A stretch of DNA of 64,000 nt from Herbaspirillum rubrisubalbicans (GCF_003719195.1 NZ_CP024996.1:5084001-5148000), one strand, 5' to 3'; counted from the first letter of the stretch, positions 50,565-59,879 are shown. Numbers and translations are program-made. Notes: generated from the sequence alone by a model not told the origin.

Positions 50565-51284
50565 TCAATAACGCTGCGGCGGGGGATAACCGCCCGGCGC
50601 ATAGCCACCCGGAGGCTGCTGGGCCGGCGCTGCTGCCTGTTGCTCGGCCACGAAGATTTCCACGCGACGGTTCTTGGCGCGGTTGGCGTCGCTGGTGTTG
50701 GGCACCAGCGGTTCATGCGAGCCACGACCCATGATGGTGAAGCGGTTGGCGGCCACGCCGCGCGAGGTCAGGTAATCGCGAGTGCGGGCGGCACGCTCTT
50801 GCGACAGCGGGTCGTTGATGGCATCGCTGCCGGTATTGTCGGTGTGGCCGACGATGGTGACGGTGGTGGCCGGATTCTCCACCAGGGTGGCAGCGAAGCG
50901 GTCCAGCACCGGTCGCATTTCAGGCTTGATGTCGGCACGCCCCGTATCGAAGGAAATGTCGCTGGGGATTTCCAGCTTCAGGCGGTTGTCGGCGGTCTGG
51001 GTGACTTGCACGCCCGTGCCTTGGGTCGCCTGTTCCATGGCGCGCTTCTGGTTTTCCATACGGTTGGACCAGATGTTGCCGGCCACCGCGCCAATGGCGC
51101 CGCCGATGGCCGCACCTCCCAGTGCGCGGCCGCCACCGCCGCCACCGGTGGCCGCGCCGATGATGCCGCCGATACCGGCACCGATACCGGCGCCGGTGGC
51201 CGTGCCACGTTGCGTCGGGCTCATGTCGGCACAGCCGGAGAGCGCCAGTACGCCGGCGATTGCTGCAATGGAGAGTTTTTTCAT
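50565..51284 (-). CDS. OmpA-family outer-membrane lipoprotein with glycine zipper
   Basis: 239 residues. Lipoprotein signal with lipobox LSGC (Cys18); a glycine-zipper segment (about 28-70, GIGAGIGGIIGAATGG) and a C-terminal OmpA-like peptidoglycan-binding domain (about 105-215: DISFDTGRADIKPEM, GHTDNTGSD, NRRVEIFV). The tail is Pro/Gly-rich. It resembles the YiaD-like family that tethers the outer membrane to peptidoglycan. Confidence 0.92.
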   Translation of the reverse strand: MKKLSIAAIAGVLALSGCADMSPTQRGTATGAGIGAGIGGIIGAATGGGGGGRALGGAAIGGAIGAVAGNIWSNRMENQKRAMEQATQGTGVQVTQTADNRLKLEIPSDISFDTGRADIKPEMRPVLDRFAATLVENPATTVTIVGHTDNTGSDAINDPLSQERAARTRDYLTSRGVAANRFTIMGRGSHEPLVPNTSDANRAKNRRVEIFVAEQQAAAPAQQPPGGYAPGGYPPPQRY

Positions 51285-51392
51285 GTCATGTCCTTTCTTG
51301 CCTTGTCAGTCTTGTTGTCCAGGCCATGGGCCGGTGTCCTTGAGAACGCGATCTGGCCAATATGTTCCTGTCGCGCTTGGTCTATATGCAAC

Positions 51393-51419
51393 AAAGGCAC
51401 CCGGAACCCGGATGCCTTT
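51393..51419 (-). terminator. Hairpin terminator after the yqjK-like gene
   Basis: On the minus strand AAAGGCA/TGCCTTT with an inner CCGG pairing, 46 bp after the stop, followed by a weak U run. Confidence 0.55.
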
Positions 51420-51464
51420 GCAGAAAACTTCATACGATCCCATCGGCGGCCGCGCCAGCCCCCA

Positions 51465-51914
51465 TCAGTCGGGGGGCAGCGAATTTTCCTTCATATCCAC
51501 CTCTTCCGGCGCGTTACCACGCTGGCTGAAGTAGTACGCCAACCCACCCACCGCCGCCATCACGCCACCCAACAGCATGGGCTTGCGCAACCAGCGGCGC
51601 GACAGCAGCGAGGCGCCCGTCATCAGCAGCGGCATGACCGTCTGCAGATTGACGCTGCCCAGGCCGCCGGCGCTGAGGGATTTGATCGACTGCACCGTCT
51701 TGCCGCCACCGAACAGCGAGACCGCAAAATGGCCCACGCGGCTCAAGGCGCCCTTGGCCAGCGACTCGGCACTGAGGTTTTCGCGCACCACTTCGCGCGC
51801 TTCCATCACGCCCAGCCGGTACAGCGCACCTTGCGCCAGCACCTTGCGCTTGCGTTCCTCGTGGGTCATGCCGTGATCCGGGTCTGTCATGCGATCCTCA
51901 CTGAAATTGTCCAT
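51465..51914 (-). CDS. YqjK-like small membrane-associated protein
   Basis: 149 residues from ATG 51914; a GTG codon just upstream is the alternative. A charged N-terminus (MTDPDHGMTHEERKRKVLAQG) and one hydrophobic segment near 115-135 (LRKPMLLGGVMAAVGGLAYYF). It follows a YqjE-like gene with a one-base stop/start overlap. Naming rests mainly on the yqjD-yqjE-yqjK order known from enterobacteria. Confidence 0.6.
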   Translation of the reverse strand: MDNFSEDRMTDPDHGMTHEERKRKVLAQGALYRLGVMEAREVVRENLSAESLAKGALSRVGHFAVSLFGGGKTVQSIKSLSAGGLGSVNLQTVMPLLMTGASLLSRRWLRKPMLLGGVMAAVGGLAYYFSQRGNAPEEVDMKENSLPPD

Positions 51915-52321
51915 CACAACAGCGCATCGCGGTCCTTGCGCAGCTCACCCATGGTCTGCGGCAGCGACAGCTTGCCTTGCAACAGTACCGAGCGGGCGTA
52001 CCACACCAGTCCTGCCGTGGCCACGCTGAAGATGAAACCCAGCAAGGCCAGGATCTTCCAGCCCCAGGTATCCCAGGCCAGCATGACGATCAACACCGAC
52101 CAGAAGGCGATGGCAAACCACAGCGCCACCGCCGCCAGCACGAAGATGACGGCAAATCGGACCAGGTTGGCACCGATTTCCGACATCTCCAGCGAGGCCA
52201 GCTCGATGCGGCTGATGATTAAGCCCAGCAGGTTCTTGGCCAGGCCCAGCAGGCCCGCCGTCAAGCCCGGATTGGCGTGGGCGGCAGGCGCGGCCTGGTC
52301 TTGCTTGCGGGAAGTCGCCAT
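51914..52321 (-). CDS. YqjE/holin-X family membrane protein
   Basis: 135 residues from MATSRKQDQ. Two adjacent membrane helices (about 52-102: LVRFAVIFVLAAVALWFAIAF and ILALLGFIFSVATAGLVWY) with a preceding amphipathic segment. Databases often label this family phage holin, but context (YqjD-like DUF883 gene 11 bp upstream, no phage genes) makes it a YqjE-type stress membrane protein. Confidence 0.78.
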   Translation of the reverse strand: MATSRKQDQAAPAAHANPGLTAGLLGLAKNLLGLIISRIELASLEMSEIGANLVRFAVIFVLAAVALWFAIAFWSVLIVMLAWDTWGWKILALLGFIFSVATAGLVWYARSVLLQGKLSLPQTMGELRKDRDALL

Positions 52322-52332
52322 CGACGCGGCGC

Positions 52333-52641
52333 TTACTTGCTGCGGCCGATGACCAGGCCCACCAGCAGGCCCAGGCCGGCCGAGATGGCCACGGCGCGCC
52401 ACGGGTTTTCGTGGACGTAGTCGTCGGTCTTGGCGGCCACTTCCTTGCCCTTTTCGATGGCGGCAGCCTGGGCGCTCTGGGCGGCTTCGGCCGCGGCTTC
52501 CAGCAGGGTCAGGCCGCGTGCGCGCAGCTCATCGGCCTTTTCACCGGTGGCAGCGGCGGCTTCGGCGAACAATGCCTGGGCGTCCTTGACCAGAGTCTTC
52601 ATATCGTTGCGAACGGTCTTCAGTGCGGGGGATTGGGGCAT
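52333..52641 (-). CDS. DUF883 protein (YqjD/ElaB-like)
   Basis: 102 residues. Long Ala-rich amphipathic helix, then VHENPWRAVAISAGLGLLVGLVIGR, the C-terminal membrane anchor with the ENPW signature of YqjD/ElaB. Such proteins bind ribosomes and the inner membrane in stationary phase in E. coli. A TAGAAT element at 52747-52752 (minus) may be its -10. Confidence 0.88.
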   Translation of the reverse strand: MPQSPALKTVRNDMKTLVKDAQALFAEAAAATGEKADELRARGLTLLEAAAEAAQSAQAAAIEKGKEVAAKTDDYVHENPWRAVAISAGLGLLVGLVIGRSK

Positions 52642-52799
52642 TTAAATTCTCCTTTTTGCCGATGATGGAAAAGACAAGCAAGTCGCCGCTCCCTGAACGC
52701 AGCCCAGCGTGCGGGCTGGTCTTTGCTGCGTTGCGACGACTTTTTGATTCTACAGAGTCCGCCGCCAGGCGGATAGCGCAATACAGCCGTGCTGCAAGG

Positions 52800-52829
52800 G
52801 CTTTGCAGCTGGCTTGCGCCAGCGCAAAG
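52800..52829 (-). terminator. Hairpin after the glutamine amidotransferase gene
   Basis: A long stem with one mismatch (CTTTGC-CTGGC / GCCAG-TGCAAAG around a GCAA loop on the minus strand) lies 39 bp past the stop. The U run is missing, so termination is uncertain. Confidence 0.4.
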
Positions 52830-52867
52830 AGGGTTCGATGACGCTCCCGGCCTTAGGTTCCAGCCAA

Positions 52868-54013
52868 TCAGAAGCGGGTTTCGCGCGCTGCCCTCAGGAA
52901 ACTGTCGAGAATGGGCGTGCAATCGAGCAGCTCGGCGCCGCCGGCGCGGTGGAATTCCGGGTGCCATTGCAGGCCCATCACGAAGGGCGCCTTGCGATAG
53001 CGAATGGCTTCCACGATCTGGTCCGGGCCCGACACCGCCTCCACCGACAAGTCCCGCCCCAGGTCGCGCACGGCCTGGTGGTGGATGGAATTGACCATGG
53101 CATTCTCAGTCTTGACCATGCCCGCCAGCGACGAACCCTGCGGGAAATGCAGCGCGTGGTAATTGCTGTCGTATTGCTCGTTGACGTGCGGGATGGCGGT
53201 GGGCACATCGCTGGCGATGTCCTGATAGAGCGTACCACCGAAGGCCACGTTGATCAGTTGGCAACCGCGGCAGATGCCCAGCACCGGCTTGCCGGCCTCG
53301 ATGAATTCATGCAGCAGTTCCAGTTCATACATGTCGCGCACGCGGTCGCCGCTCCATTCGGGACGGGTGGCGGCCTGCGCATAGCTCTGCGGGGAAACGT
53401 CGGCCCCACCCTGCAGCACCAGGCCATCGAGATGCTTGGCATAGTCGCGCAGACGGATATTGCTGGGGTGGACCAGACCATTGGTATTGACGGTGGGGAT
53501 CATGAACACCAGCACGTCGCGCGACATGACCCATTGCGCAATCGATTCTTCCAGGTATTGCAGGGTCTTGCTGCGCAAGCCCTTGGCCCCGCTTTCCGGG
53601 TGGAAGATGCGGGCCGACACACCGATCTTCAGGGTGCGTTGCATGACCCGACGCCCGGCCTTGTCAGACATCTGACGTAAGCGCGCAGCGAGGAAGCGCC
53701 AGGTCTGCGCCCAGGGGGCGTCGCCGGCATGATGCGGCGGCGGGGGCAGCGAGGAATACGGGCTTTGCTGTGCCTGAGGGGAGGCCTGTGCATGGGCCTG
53801 TGCCTGGGTGGCTTCGCCAGCCGGCTGGGCGCCGGGACCAGGCTGCACCGGGGTCACAGCATGGTCAGTACTGACCTGCGGCTGCACCGGATTCTGGGAG
53901 GCCGCCGCTGCCCCGGAGGCGTCGGCCGATACGGGCTTGGCCGCGCCCGAGGCGGTACTCGTCGAGGTGCGGTCTGGCGGCAGGTTGGCTTCGGAATCTT
54001 GGATGTCGGACAT
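52868..54013 (-). CDS. Class I glutamine amidotransferase, PuuD/peptidase C26-like
   Basis: 381 residues from MSDIQDSEANLPP. The first 110 are Ala/Gln/Pro-rich and probably disordered. The catalytic domain (about 125-380) carries the nucleophile in GICRGCQLINV, LQGGADVSP and the His-Glu dyad in GLQWHPEF. It resembles gamma-glutamyl-GABA hydrolase. The open frame extends to 54817, but this extension is antisense to the next gene and not family-like. No other puu genes are present. Confidence 0.85.
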   Translation of the reverse strand: MSDIQDSEANLPPDRTSTSTASGAAKPVSADASGAAAASQNPVQPQVSTDHAVTPVQPGPGAQPAGEATQAQAHAQASPQAQQSPYSSLPPPPHHAGDAPWAQTWRFLAARLRQMSDKAGRRVMQRTLKIGVSARIFHPESGAKGLRSKTLQYLEESIAQWVMSRDVLVFMIPTVNTNGLVHPSNIRLRDYAKHLDGLVLQGGADVSPQSYAQAATRPEWSGDRVRDMYELELLHEFIEAGKPVLGICRGCQLINVAFGGTLYQDIASDVPTAIPHVNEQYDSNYHALHFPQGSSLAGMVKTENAMVNSIHHQAVRDLGRDLSVEAVSGPDQIVEAIRYRKAPFVMGLQWHPEFHRAGGAELLDCTPILDSFLRAARETRF

Positions 54014-54322
54014 GGCTGCAATAAGTGAAGAGGATGGATGAACTGCGGCGAGTGTGAGCGTCGGCACGCAACTCGACAATGACGCGACGGGCCCAGGGAG
54101 TGGCTGAGTATAAGCGTATTGCCCAGCTTTGGACACCCGCCGCAGGGCCATGCAAGTAGCTCGATGGCGAGCAGTTTCATCCAAGCCGCCAGGATGCTTT
54201 CGTGGCACACTCCCTTGCCTTGCATAGGCAGACAACGCAAATGCCGCGCATGTTCCGCGCAATTTCACCGGGACCGTGCGACGGCCTGCGCCGCCATCAC
54301 CACCATCAACCGTGCCGCCACC

Positions 54323-54844
54323 ATGCCCAAGGTCTTGATCCTCTACGCCCATCCCGCCGCCGAGCTCTCGCGCACCAATCGCCTGATGCTGCAAGCTGCG
54401 GCCCGCCTGCCCGAGGTGCAGATCCACGATCTCTACGAACGCTACCCGGATTTCCACATCGACGTCGAACACGAACAGCAATTGCTCACCCAGGCCGAAC
54501 TGATCGTGATGCAGCATCCCATCCACTGGTACTCCATGCCGGCCCTGCAAAAGCAATGGCTGGATCAGGTGCTGGCGCGCGGCTGGGCCTTCGGCCACGA
54601 CGGTCATGCCTTGCACGGCAAGCGCTTCTGGCTGGTGGCCTCCACCGGTGGCGAGGATGCCTCCTACCGTAGCGACGGTCGCCACGGCCATCCCTTCGCC
54701 GACTTCCTGCCACCCTACCAGCAGACCGCGCGCCTGTGCGGCATGAGCTGGGTGGAACCACTGATCCTGCATGGCGCCCATCATGTGCCACCGGTGGAGT
54801 TCCAGCACCACGTACAACGCTACCTGGAGGGCTTGCAGGCATGA
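54323..54844 (+). CDS. NAD(P)H-quinone oxidoreductase family protein, KefF-like
   Basis: 173 residues with a flavodoxin-like fold. KVLILYAHPAAELS (3-16), HDLYERYPDF, QHPIHWYSMPALQKQWLD and GHALHGKRFWLVASTGG match the KefF/MdaB/NQO family. It stands 54 bp before a KefC-like antiporter, where KefF serves as the activating ancillary subunit. Start is the ATG at 54323. Confidence 0.88.
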   Translation: MPKVLILYAHPAAELSRTNRLMLQAAARLPEVQIHDLYERYPDFHIDVEHEQQLLTQAELIVMQHPIHWYSMPALQKQWLDQVLARGWAFGHDGHALHGKRFWLVASTGGEDASYRSDGRHGHPFADFLPPYQQTARLCGMSWVEPLILHGAHHVPPVEFQHHVQRYLEGLQA

Positions 54845-54898
54845 GGCATGACTTCCACCAGCGCGCCGCGCGTCTCCCCTTCACCACTGGACTGAGCC

Positions 54899-56749
54899 AT
54901 GGATGAACAACTGCTGATCGCCCTGGTCTACCTGCTCGCCGCAGTGGCGGCAGTCCCCCTCGCCAAACGCCTGGGACTGGGCGCGGTGCTGGGCTACCTG
55001 CTGGCCGGCATCGTCATCGGGCCGTGGGGACTGGGCCTCATTACCGAGGTCAAGCACATCCTCGAATTTTCGGAATTCGGCGTGGTGCTGCTGCTGTTCC
55101 TGATCGGCCTGGAACTGGACCCCAAGCGCCTGTGGGCCTTGCGCCGCTCCATCTTCGGCTGGGGCAGCGTGCAGGTCGGCGCGGTCTCGCTGGCACTGTT
55201 TGCTGCCGCACTGGCAGCGGGCGTACCCTGGCGCATCGGTTTGATTGCCGCGCTGGGCATGTCGCTGTCCTCCACCGCCATCGCCCTGGCCACACTGGGC
55301 GAGCGCAAGCTCACGGCCACCCCGGCCGGGGCGGCGGGCTTCTCCATCCTGCTGTTCCAGGACATTGCCGCCATCCCGATGATGGCCGCCGTACCGCTAC
55401 TGGGCGTGGCCGCCAGCCAGGGCAGCGGCCAGGGCTGGCTCCATGCGGGCCAGGTAGCGCTGGTGATCGCCTTGCTGATCTTCGGTGGCCGCGTACTGAT
55501 GCGCCCCATCCTGCGCATCATCGCCAAGACCGACATGCGCGAAATCTTCACCGCCTTCGCGCTGCTGCTGGTCATTTCCACCTGCCTGCTGATGCAATCG
55601 GTAGGCATGTCGATGGCCCTGGGCACCTTCCTGGCCGGGGTACTGCTGGCCGATTCCGAATATCGCCACGCCCTGGAAAGCGACCTGGAACCCTTCAAGG
55701 GCCTGCTGCTGGGATTGTTCTTCATTGCCGTGGGCATGTCGGTGGACTTCGGCGTATTCCTGGCGCAGCCGTGGCGCATCATCGGGCTGGTGATCGGATT
55801 TTTGGCCATCAAGACCACCGTGATGTGGTTCCTCGGCCGCTGCTTCGGCATCCCGCGCGGGCAGCAATTGTTCTTCGCCTTCCTGCTCTCCCAGGGCGGA
55901 GAATTCGCCTTCATCGTCTTCGGCGCGGCGGTCACGGCCAAGGTCTTGACGCCCGAAATCTCTTCCCTGCTGGTGGTGGTCGTGGCCCTGTCGATGCTGG
56001 TCACGCCGCTGCTGTTGCTGGTGCATGACCGCCTGCTGGTGCGCTGGCTGGAAGGCGGCAAGCGCCGGCCGGAAGACCGGATCGGCCCGCAGGACAATGC
56101 CGTGATCATCGCCGGCTTCGGCCGCTTCGGCCAGATCATCGGGCGCCTGCTGGCGGCCAACGACATCAGTGCCACCGTGCTGGATCACGATCCTGACCAG
56201 ATCGATTTCCTGCGCAAGTTCGGCTTCAAGGTGTTCTATGGCGACGCCACCCGCATCGATCTGTTGCGCACGGCCGGGGCTGACAAGGCCCGCGTGCTGG
56301 TGATCGCCATCGATGATGCGCAAGCCGCCCTGGAGATGGTGGACAAGGTGCGCGAGGAATTCCCGCACCTGCAGATCGCCGCGCGTGCCCGCAATGTCAC
56401 GCACTACTACGACCTGATGGACCGTGGCGTGACGATATTGGAACGCGAGACCTTCGAAAGCGCCCTGCACATGGGGCGCCAGGTCTTGCAGCAACTGGAC
56501 TTCGGCGCCTATCGGGCGCGCGAGGCGGCCATGAAATTCCGCGCCCACAATCTCAAGACGCTGGCCGCGCTCTACCCGCACTACAAGGACCAGGCGCAGA
56601 TGGTATCGATGGCCGTGCAGGCACGCGAAGAATTGCAGGCCATGTTCGCCGGCGACCGCGAAGCCATGCAACGCGATCATGCCCATGACCAGTGGCGTGG
56701 CGAGCCACCACCGTCCTCACCCACATCTGCACCACCCACGACAGAATAA
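54899..56749 (+). CDS. Glutathione-regulated K+/H+ antiporter, KefC-like
   Basis: 616 residues. The first 385 form about twelve membrane helices of the CPA2 exchanger domain (FLIGLELDPKRLWAL, SLSSTAIAL, QDIAAIPMMAA). A cytoplasmic RCK/TrkA-N domain follows (about 400-520, IAGFGRFGQIIGRL, DHDPDQ, GDATRIDLL) with a helical tail. The electrophile-sensing efflux role fits the adjacent KefF-like gene. Its very C-terminus is Pro/Thr-rich. Confidence 0.92.
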   Translation: MDEQLLIALVYLLAAVAAVPLAKRLGLGAVLGYLLAGIVIGPWGLGLITEVKHILEFSEFGVVLLLFLIGLELDPKRLWALRRSIFGWGSVQVGAVSLALFAAALAAGVPWRIGLIAALGMSLSSTAIALATLGERKLTATPAGAAGFSILLFQDIAAIPMMAAVPLLGVAASQGSGQGWLHAGQVALVIALLIFGGRVLMRPILRIIAKTDMREIFTAFALLLVISTCLLMQSVGMSMALGTFLAGVLLADSEYRHALESDLEPFKGLLLGLFFIAVGMSVDFGVFLAQPWRIIGLVIGFLAIKTTVMWFLGRCFGIPRGQQLFFAFLLSQGGEFAFIVFGAAVTAKVLTPEISSLLVVVVALSMLVTPLLLLVHDRLLVRWLEGGKRRPEDRIGPQDNAVIIAGFGRFGQIIGRLLAANDISATVLDHDPDQIDFLRKFGFKVFYGDATRIDLLRTAGADKARVLVIAIDDAQAALEMVDKVREEFPHLQIAARARNVTHYYDLMDRGVTILERETFESALHMGRQVLQQLDFGAYRAREAAMKFRAHNLKTLAALYPHYKDQAQMVSMAVQAREELQAMFAGDREAMQRDHAHDQWRGEPPPSSPTSAPPTTE

Positions 56750-56782
56750 AAAAAGGCCGGACACGCTTGCGCATATCCGGCC
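56747..56782 (-). terminator. Terminator for the leftward degP-like gene
   Basis: On the minus strand GGCCGGA/TCCGGCC with a 14-nt loop runs into seven U. It lies about 110 bp after the protease stop, beyond a heptad repeat tract, and borders the convergent kefC stop. Confidence 0.85.
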
Positions 56783-56789
56783 AAATCCC

Positions 56790-56851
56790 TCACTGCTTAC
56801 TGCTTACCACTTACTACTCACTGCTTACTGCTCACCGGTACTACTCACTGC
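56790..56851. repeat. Degenerate heptanucleotide tandem repeat
   Basis: About nine tandem copies of a 7-base unit, consensus T(T/C)ACT(G/A)C, one copy shortened to six bases. The tract lies between the kefC and protease genes, downstream of both. It is not in a coding frame. Confidence 0.8.
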
Positions 56852-56891
56852 TAAACCTTGCTCAACGGTACTGAGGCGTCGATCATGCATC

Positions 56892-58376
56892 TCAATTCAG
56901 CGCCAACGGCACGAAGATCTTTTCGTCACCACGTTCCACCAGCAGCGCCACGTTCTTGCCGGCCTCGCTGGCCAGCTTGCGCAACTGGGCCACGCTGGTC
57001 ACGGGTGTGCCATTGAGTGCCAGGATCACATCGCCGCTCTGGATGCCAGCCACGGCTGCCGGACCACTGGCGTCTTCCACCAGCAAGCCTTTCTGACCAC
57101 CCAACTGGGCTTGTTCATCCTTGTTCAGCGGGCGCACTGCCAGCCCCAGACGGCCCTGGTCATCGGACTTGCCCGTCTTGGCATCACTCTTGGCCTGCTT
57201 CATCTCACCCACGGTGACATTGATGGTGCGGACCTTGCCAGCGCGCATGACTTGCATCGGCTTGGTACTGCCCGGTGCCGTATCACCCACCAGCGTGGGC
57301 AGGTCGACCGAATGGTCGATGGCGTGGCCATCGAAGCTCAGGATCACGTCACCGGCTTCCAGGCCAGCCTTGTCCGCCGGGCTGCCCTTTTCCACCGAAC
57401 TGACGAGCGCACCTTCGGCCTTCTTCAACCCGAAGGATTCGGACAAGGCCTGGTTCAAGTCCTGCACCGAGACACCCAGGCGACCGCGGGTCACCTTGCC
57501 ATGCGTGACCAGTTGCTGCTCCACCTTCATGGCCACATCGATCGGGATCGAGAACGACAGGCCCTGGAAGCCACCGGTCTGGCTATAGATCTGCGAATTG
57601 ATGCCGATCACCTGACCATTCAGATCGAACAGCGGACCACCGGAGTTACCGGGGTTGACCGCCACGTCGGTCTGGATGAAGGGCACATAGTTGTCGTCCG
57701 GCAGGCTGCGCGACTTGGCGCTGACGATACCGGCCGTGGCCGTGTTGTCGAAGCCGTAGGGCGAACCGATGGCCAGTACCGGCTGGCCGACCTTGACCTT
57801 GGAAGGATCGCCAATCTGCACCGTCGGCAGGTTCTTGGCATCGATGCGGATGACGGCGATGTCACTCTGCTTGTCGATACCCAGCACCTTGGCCTTGAAC
57901 TCGCGGCGGTCGGTCAGCTTGACCACCACTTCCTGGGCGCCATCAACCACGTGGGCGTTGGTCAGGATCAGGCCATCGGAGGAGATGATGAAACCGGAAC
58001 CGAGACCATGCATGATGCGCGGCTGCTGCGGCATCTGCAGTTGCGGACCGAAATGCTTGAAGAATTCGAAGAAGGGATCGTTGGGATCCATGCCGTTGTC
58101 GTCGTCATCGGCCACCTTGCGGGCCTTGCCGGTGACGCTGATGTTGACCACGGCCGGGCCGTAGCGCTGCACGATGCCCGAGAAATCGGTCGCCGCCGCC
58201 ACCACCGGTCCGGCCGGGGCAGTGGGCGCGGAGTTGGACGCCACCAGCGGGGCGTTGAGCGCGGCCGCGTGCGCCGACGGCAGGTCGGCACCGCGAAAAT
58301 AGACATAGCTGCCGCCGACCACTGCGGCAATCATGACGGCCAAAGTGTTACGAACAAAAATGATGCGACGGCTCAT
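56892..58376 (-). CDS. degP: Periplasmic serine protease/chaperone, DegP-like
   Basis: 494 residues from ATG 58376 with AAGGAGA upstream. An N-terminal signal/anchor helix (about 7-25) precedes the trypsin-like domain with catalytic His in TNAHVV, Asp in QSDIAVIRI and Ser in NPGNSGGPLF. Two PDZ domains follow (about 285-375 and 395-490). It degrades or refolds damaged envelope proteins. A two-component system lies immediately upstream and TTAAG repeats stand in its promoter region. Confidence 0.94.
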   Translation of the reverse strand: MSRRIIFVRNTLAVMIAAVVGGSYVYFRGADLPSAHAAALNAPLVASNSAPTAPAGPVVAAATDFSGIVQRYGPAVVNISVTGKARKVADDDDNGMDPNDPFFEFFKHFGPQLQMPQQPRIMHGLGSGFIISSDGLILTNAHVVDGAQEVVVKLTDRREFKAKVLGIDKQSDIAVIRIDAKNLPTVQIGDPSKVKVGQPVLAIGSPYGFDNTATAGIVSAKSRSLPDDNYVPFIQTDVAVNPGNSGGPLFDLNGQVIGINSQIYSQTGGFQGLSFSIPIDVAMKVEQQLVTHGKVTRGRLGVSVQDLNQALSESFGLKKAEGALVSSVEKGSPADKAGLEAGDVILSFDGHAIDHSVDLPTLVGDTAPGSTKPMQVMRAGKVRTINVTVGEMKQAKSDAKTGKSDDQGRLGLAVRPLNKDEQAQLGGQKGLLVEDASGPAAVAGIQSGDVILALNGTPVTSVAQLRKLASEAGKNVALLVERGDEKIFVPLALN

Positions 58377-58466
58377 CTTTTTCTCCTTGATCGAACGGGA
58401 TATCGATAGTCGGGGCCCTGCTGCAGCGCTTGCGCGGCTTGTTGGCCTCAACCGTTGGAGTGAAGA

Positions 58467-58496
58467 TTAAGCAGTGAAAATTAAGACAAACTTAAG
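58467..58496. promoter_or_regulatory. TTAAG direct repeats, candidate response-regulator site
   Basis: TTAAG occurs at 58467-58471, 58481-58485 and 58492-58496. The last two are spaced N6, the CTTAA-N6-CTTAA pattern (read on the minus strand) of QseB/PmrA-type boxes. The site is about 90-120 bp upstream of the degP-like start and next to a QseB/PmrA-type regulator gene. Confidence 0.55.
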
Positions 58497-58523
58497 GCAA
58501 AAAAAAGAAGCACTTAGCCAGGA

Positions 58524-59879
58524 TTAATCCCGTCCAGACTGGCGTGAGGCGGCCAGCAAGGGGAATTCCACCCTGGCCTGCAAGCCATGACCGGTATTGC
58601 GCAAGCCCACCGGCACCCGATGCAGGTCGGCGATCTGGCGCACGATGGCCAGCCCCAGGCCGCTGCCGAAGGCGGCGCGCGAGCCGCCCTGGTCGTGCCC
58701 ACGCTGGGCCCGATAGAAGCGGTCGAACACCCGCGGCAACTCGCTCTCGGCAATGCCCGGCCCACTGTCCTGGATTACCACCGTGCAAGCACCGGGTGTG
58801 GATAAATCGAATCCCACATCGACCACGCCGCCTGCCGGCGTATAGCGCAAAGCATTGTCCACCAGGTTGTTGAAGAGGATGCGCAGGGCATCGGCATTGC
58901 CCTGCACGCGCAGCGGGCGACCATCGTCGCCCTGGTCCGACAGACCCAGATCGATACTTCCATGCTCGGCCACCGAGGACAGATCGCCGACCACGCTGCC
59001 CAGCAGCGCACGCAGATCGACCTCGGCAAAGTTCATGGCATCGGGTTCCTGACGGGCCAGCGTGAGCAGTTGGTGCACCAGGTGAGTGGCGCGTTCCAGC
59101 CCGCTCTTGAGATCGGCAAAGGCGGCTCGGCGCTCGACTTCATCGGTGGCGCGTTCGGCCAGTTGCGCCTGCAACCGCAATGCAGTGAGCGGCGTACGCA
59201 ATTCATGCGCAGCATCGGCCACGAAGGCGCGCTGGGTTTCGGTGGAATGCTTCAGGCGCGCCAGCAGGTCATTCAAGGCGTGGGTAAGGGGCTGGATTTC
59301 CTGCGGCATTCCCACATCCGACAGGGGTTGCAGCGAATTCATGTCACGCGCGGCCACTTCGGCGGCGGCCTTGCGCACCGGCGCCAGGCCACGGCTGACG
59401 GCCACCCAGGACAGCACGCCGATCAGGGGGAACAGCAGCAGCAAAGGCACCACCGTCTTGACCGCCATCTGCGCCGCAATTTCATCGCGCGCGCTTTGCG
59501 GCTGCGCCACCTGCACCACGGTACTGCCGATCTGGGCGCTGTAGACGCGCCACATGCCATTGGGGCCACTCACATTGGCAAAGCCCAGTTCAGCCTGGCG
59601 CGGCATGGCGCCGCGCGCGTGCGAGTGATAGATGACCGCACCGCGGCTATCCCAGATCTGCATCATGATCTCGTCTTCCAGTTCCGGGAATTGCTGCCCC
59701 GGCGAGATCGGCGAGAAAGCCTGGCGTGGCAATGAAGCCGCGATCTGGCGCATCTGGTAATCGAAGATCTGGTTGGCCTCGCCACGTGCCTGGAAGTACA
59801 GCGCCACACCGGCCAGCACGATGATGGAAAACAAGCCCAGGCCCAGCCACAACAGCAGCTTGTTGCGGATCGATTTCAT
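58524..59879 (-). CDS. Sensor histidine kinase, QseC/PmrB-like
   Basis: 451 residues. Two membrane helices (about 9-29 and 153-174) flank a periplasmic sensor loop, then HAMP, dimerisation helix with the phospho-acceptor in DAAHELRTPLTAL, N box NLVDNALRYTP, and DSGPGIA plus GSGLGLAIVRQ in the ATPase domain. It overlaps its regulator gene by ATGA. It probably senses envelope or cation stress given the downstream protease; the signal is unknown. Confidence 0.94.
   Translation of the reverse strand: MKSIRNKLLLWLGLGLFSIIVLAGVALYFQARGEANQIFDYQMRQIAASLPRQAFSPISPGQQFPELEDEIMMQIWDSRGAVIYHSHARGAMPRQAELGFANVSGPNGMWRVYSAQIGSTVVQVAQPQSARDEIAAQMAVKTVVPLLLLFPLIGVLSWVAVSRGLAPVRKAAAEVAARDMNSLQPLSDVGMPQEIQPLTHALNDLLARLKHSTETQRAFVADAAHELRTPLTALRLQAQLAERATDEVERRAAFADLKSGLERATHLVHQLLTLARQEPDAMNFAEVDLRALLGSVVGDLSSVAEHGSIDLGLSDQGDDGRPLRVQGNADALRILFNNLVDNALRYTPAGGVVDVGFDLSTPGACTVVIQDSGPGIAESELPRVFDRFYRAQRGHDQGGSRAAFGSGLGLAIVRQIADLHRVPVGLRNTGHGLQARVEFPLLAASRQSGRD

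Noticed and set aside
51914..52321. Phage holin
   Set aside because: The family label is misleading; the gene lies in a yqjD-yqjE-yqjK-type operon and no phage gene is nearby.
54014..54817. N-terminal extension of the glutamine amidotransferase frame
   Set aside because: It runs antisense through the KefF-like gene and has no family similarity; MSDIQDSE at 54013 is the better start.
56790..56851. CRISPR array
   Set aside because: The units are 7 bp, contiguous and without spacers; no cas genes are present anywhere in the window.
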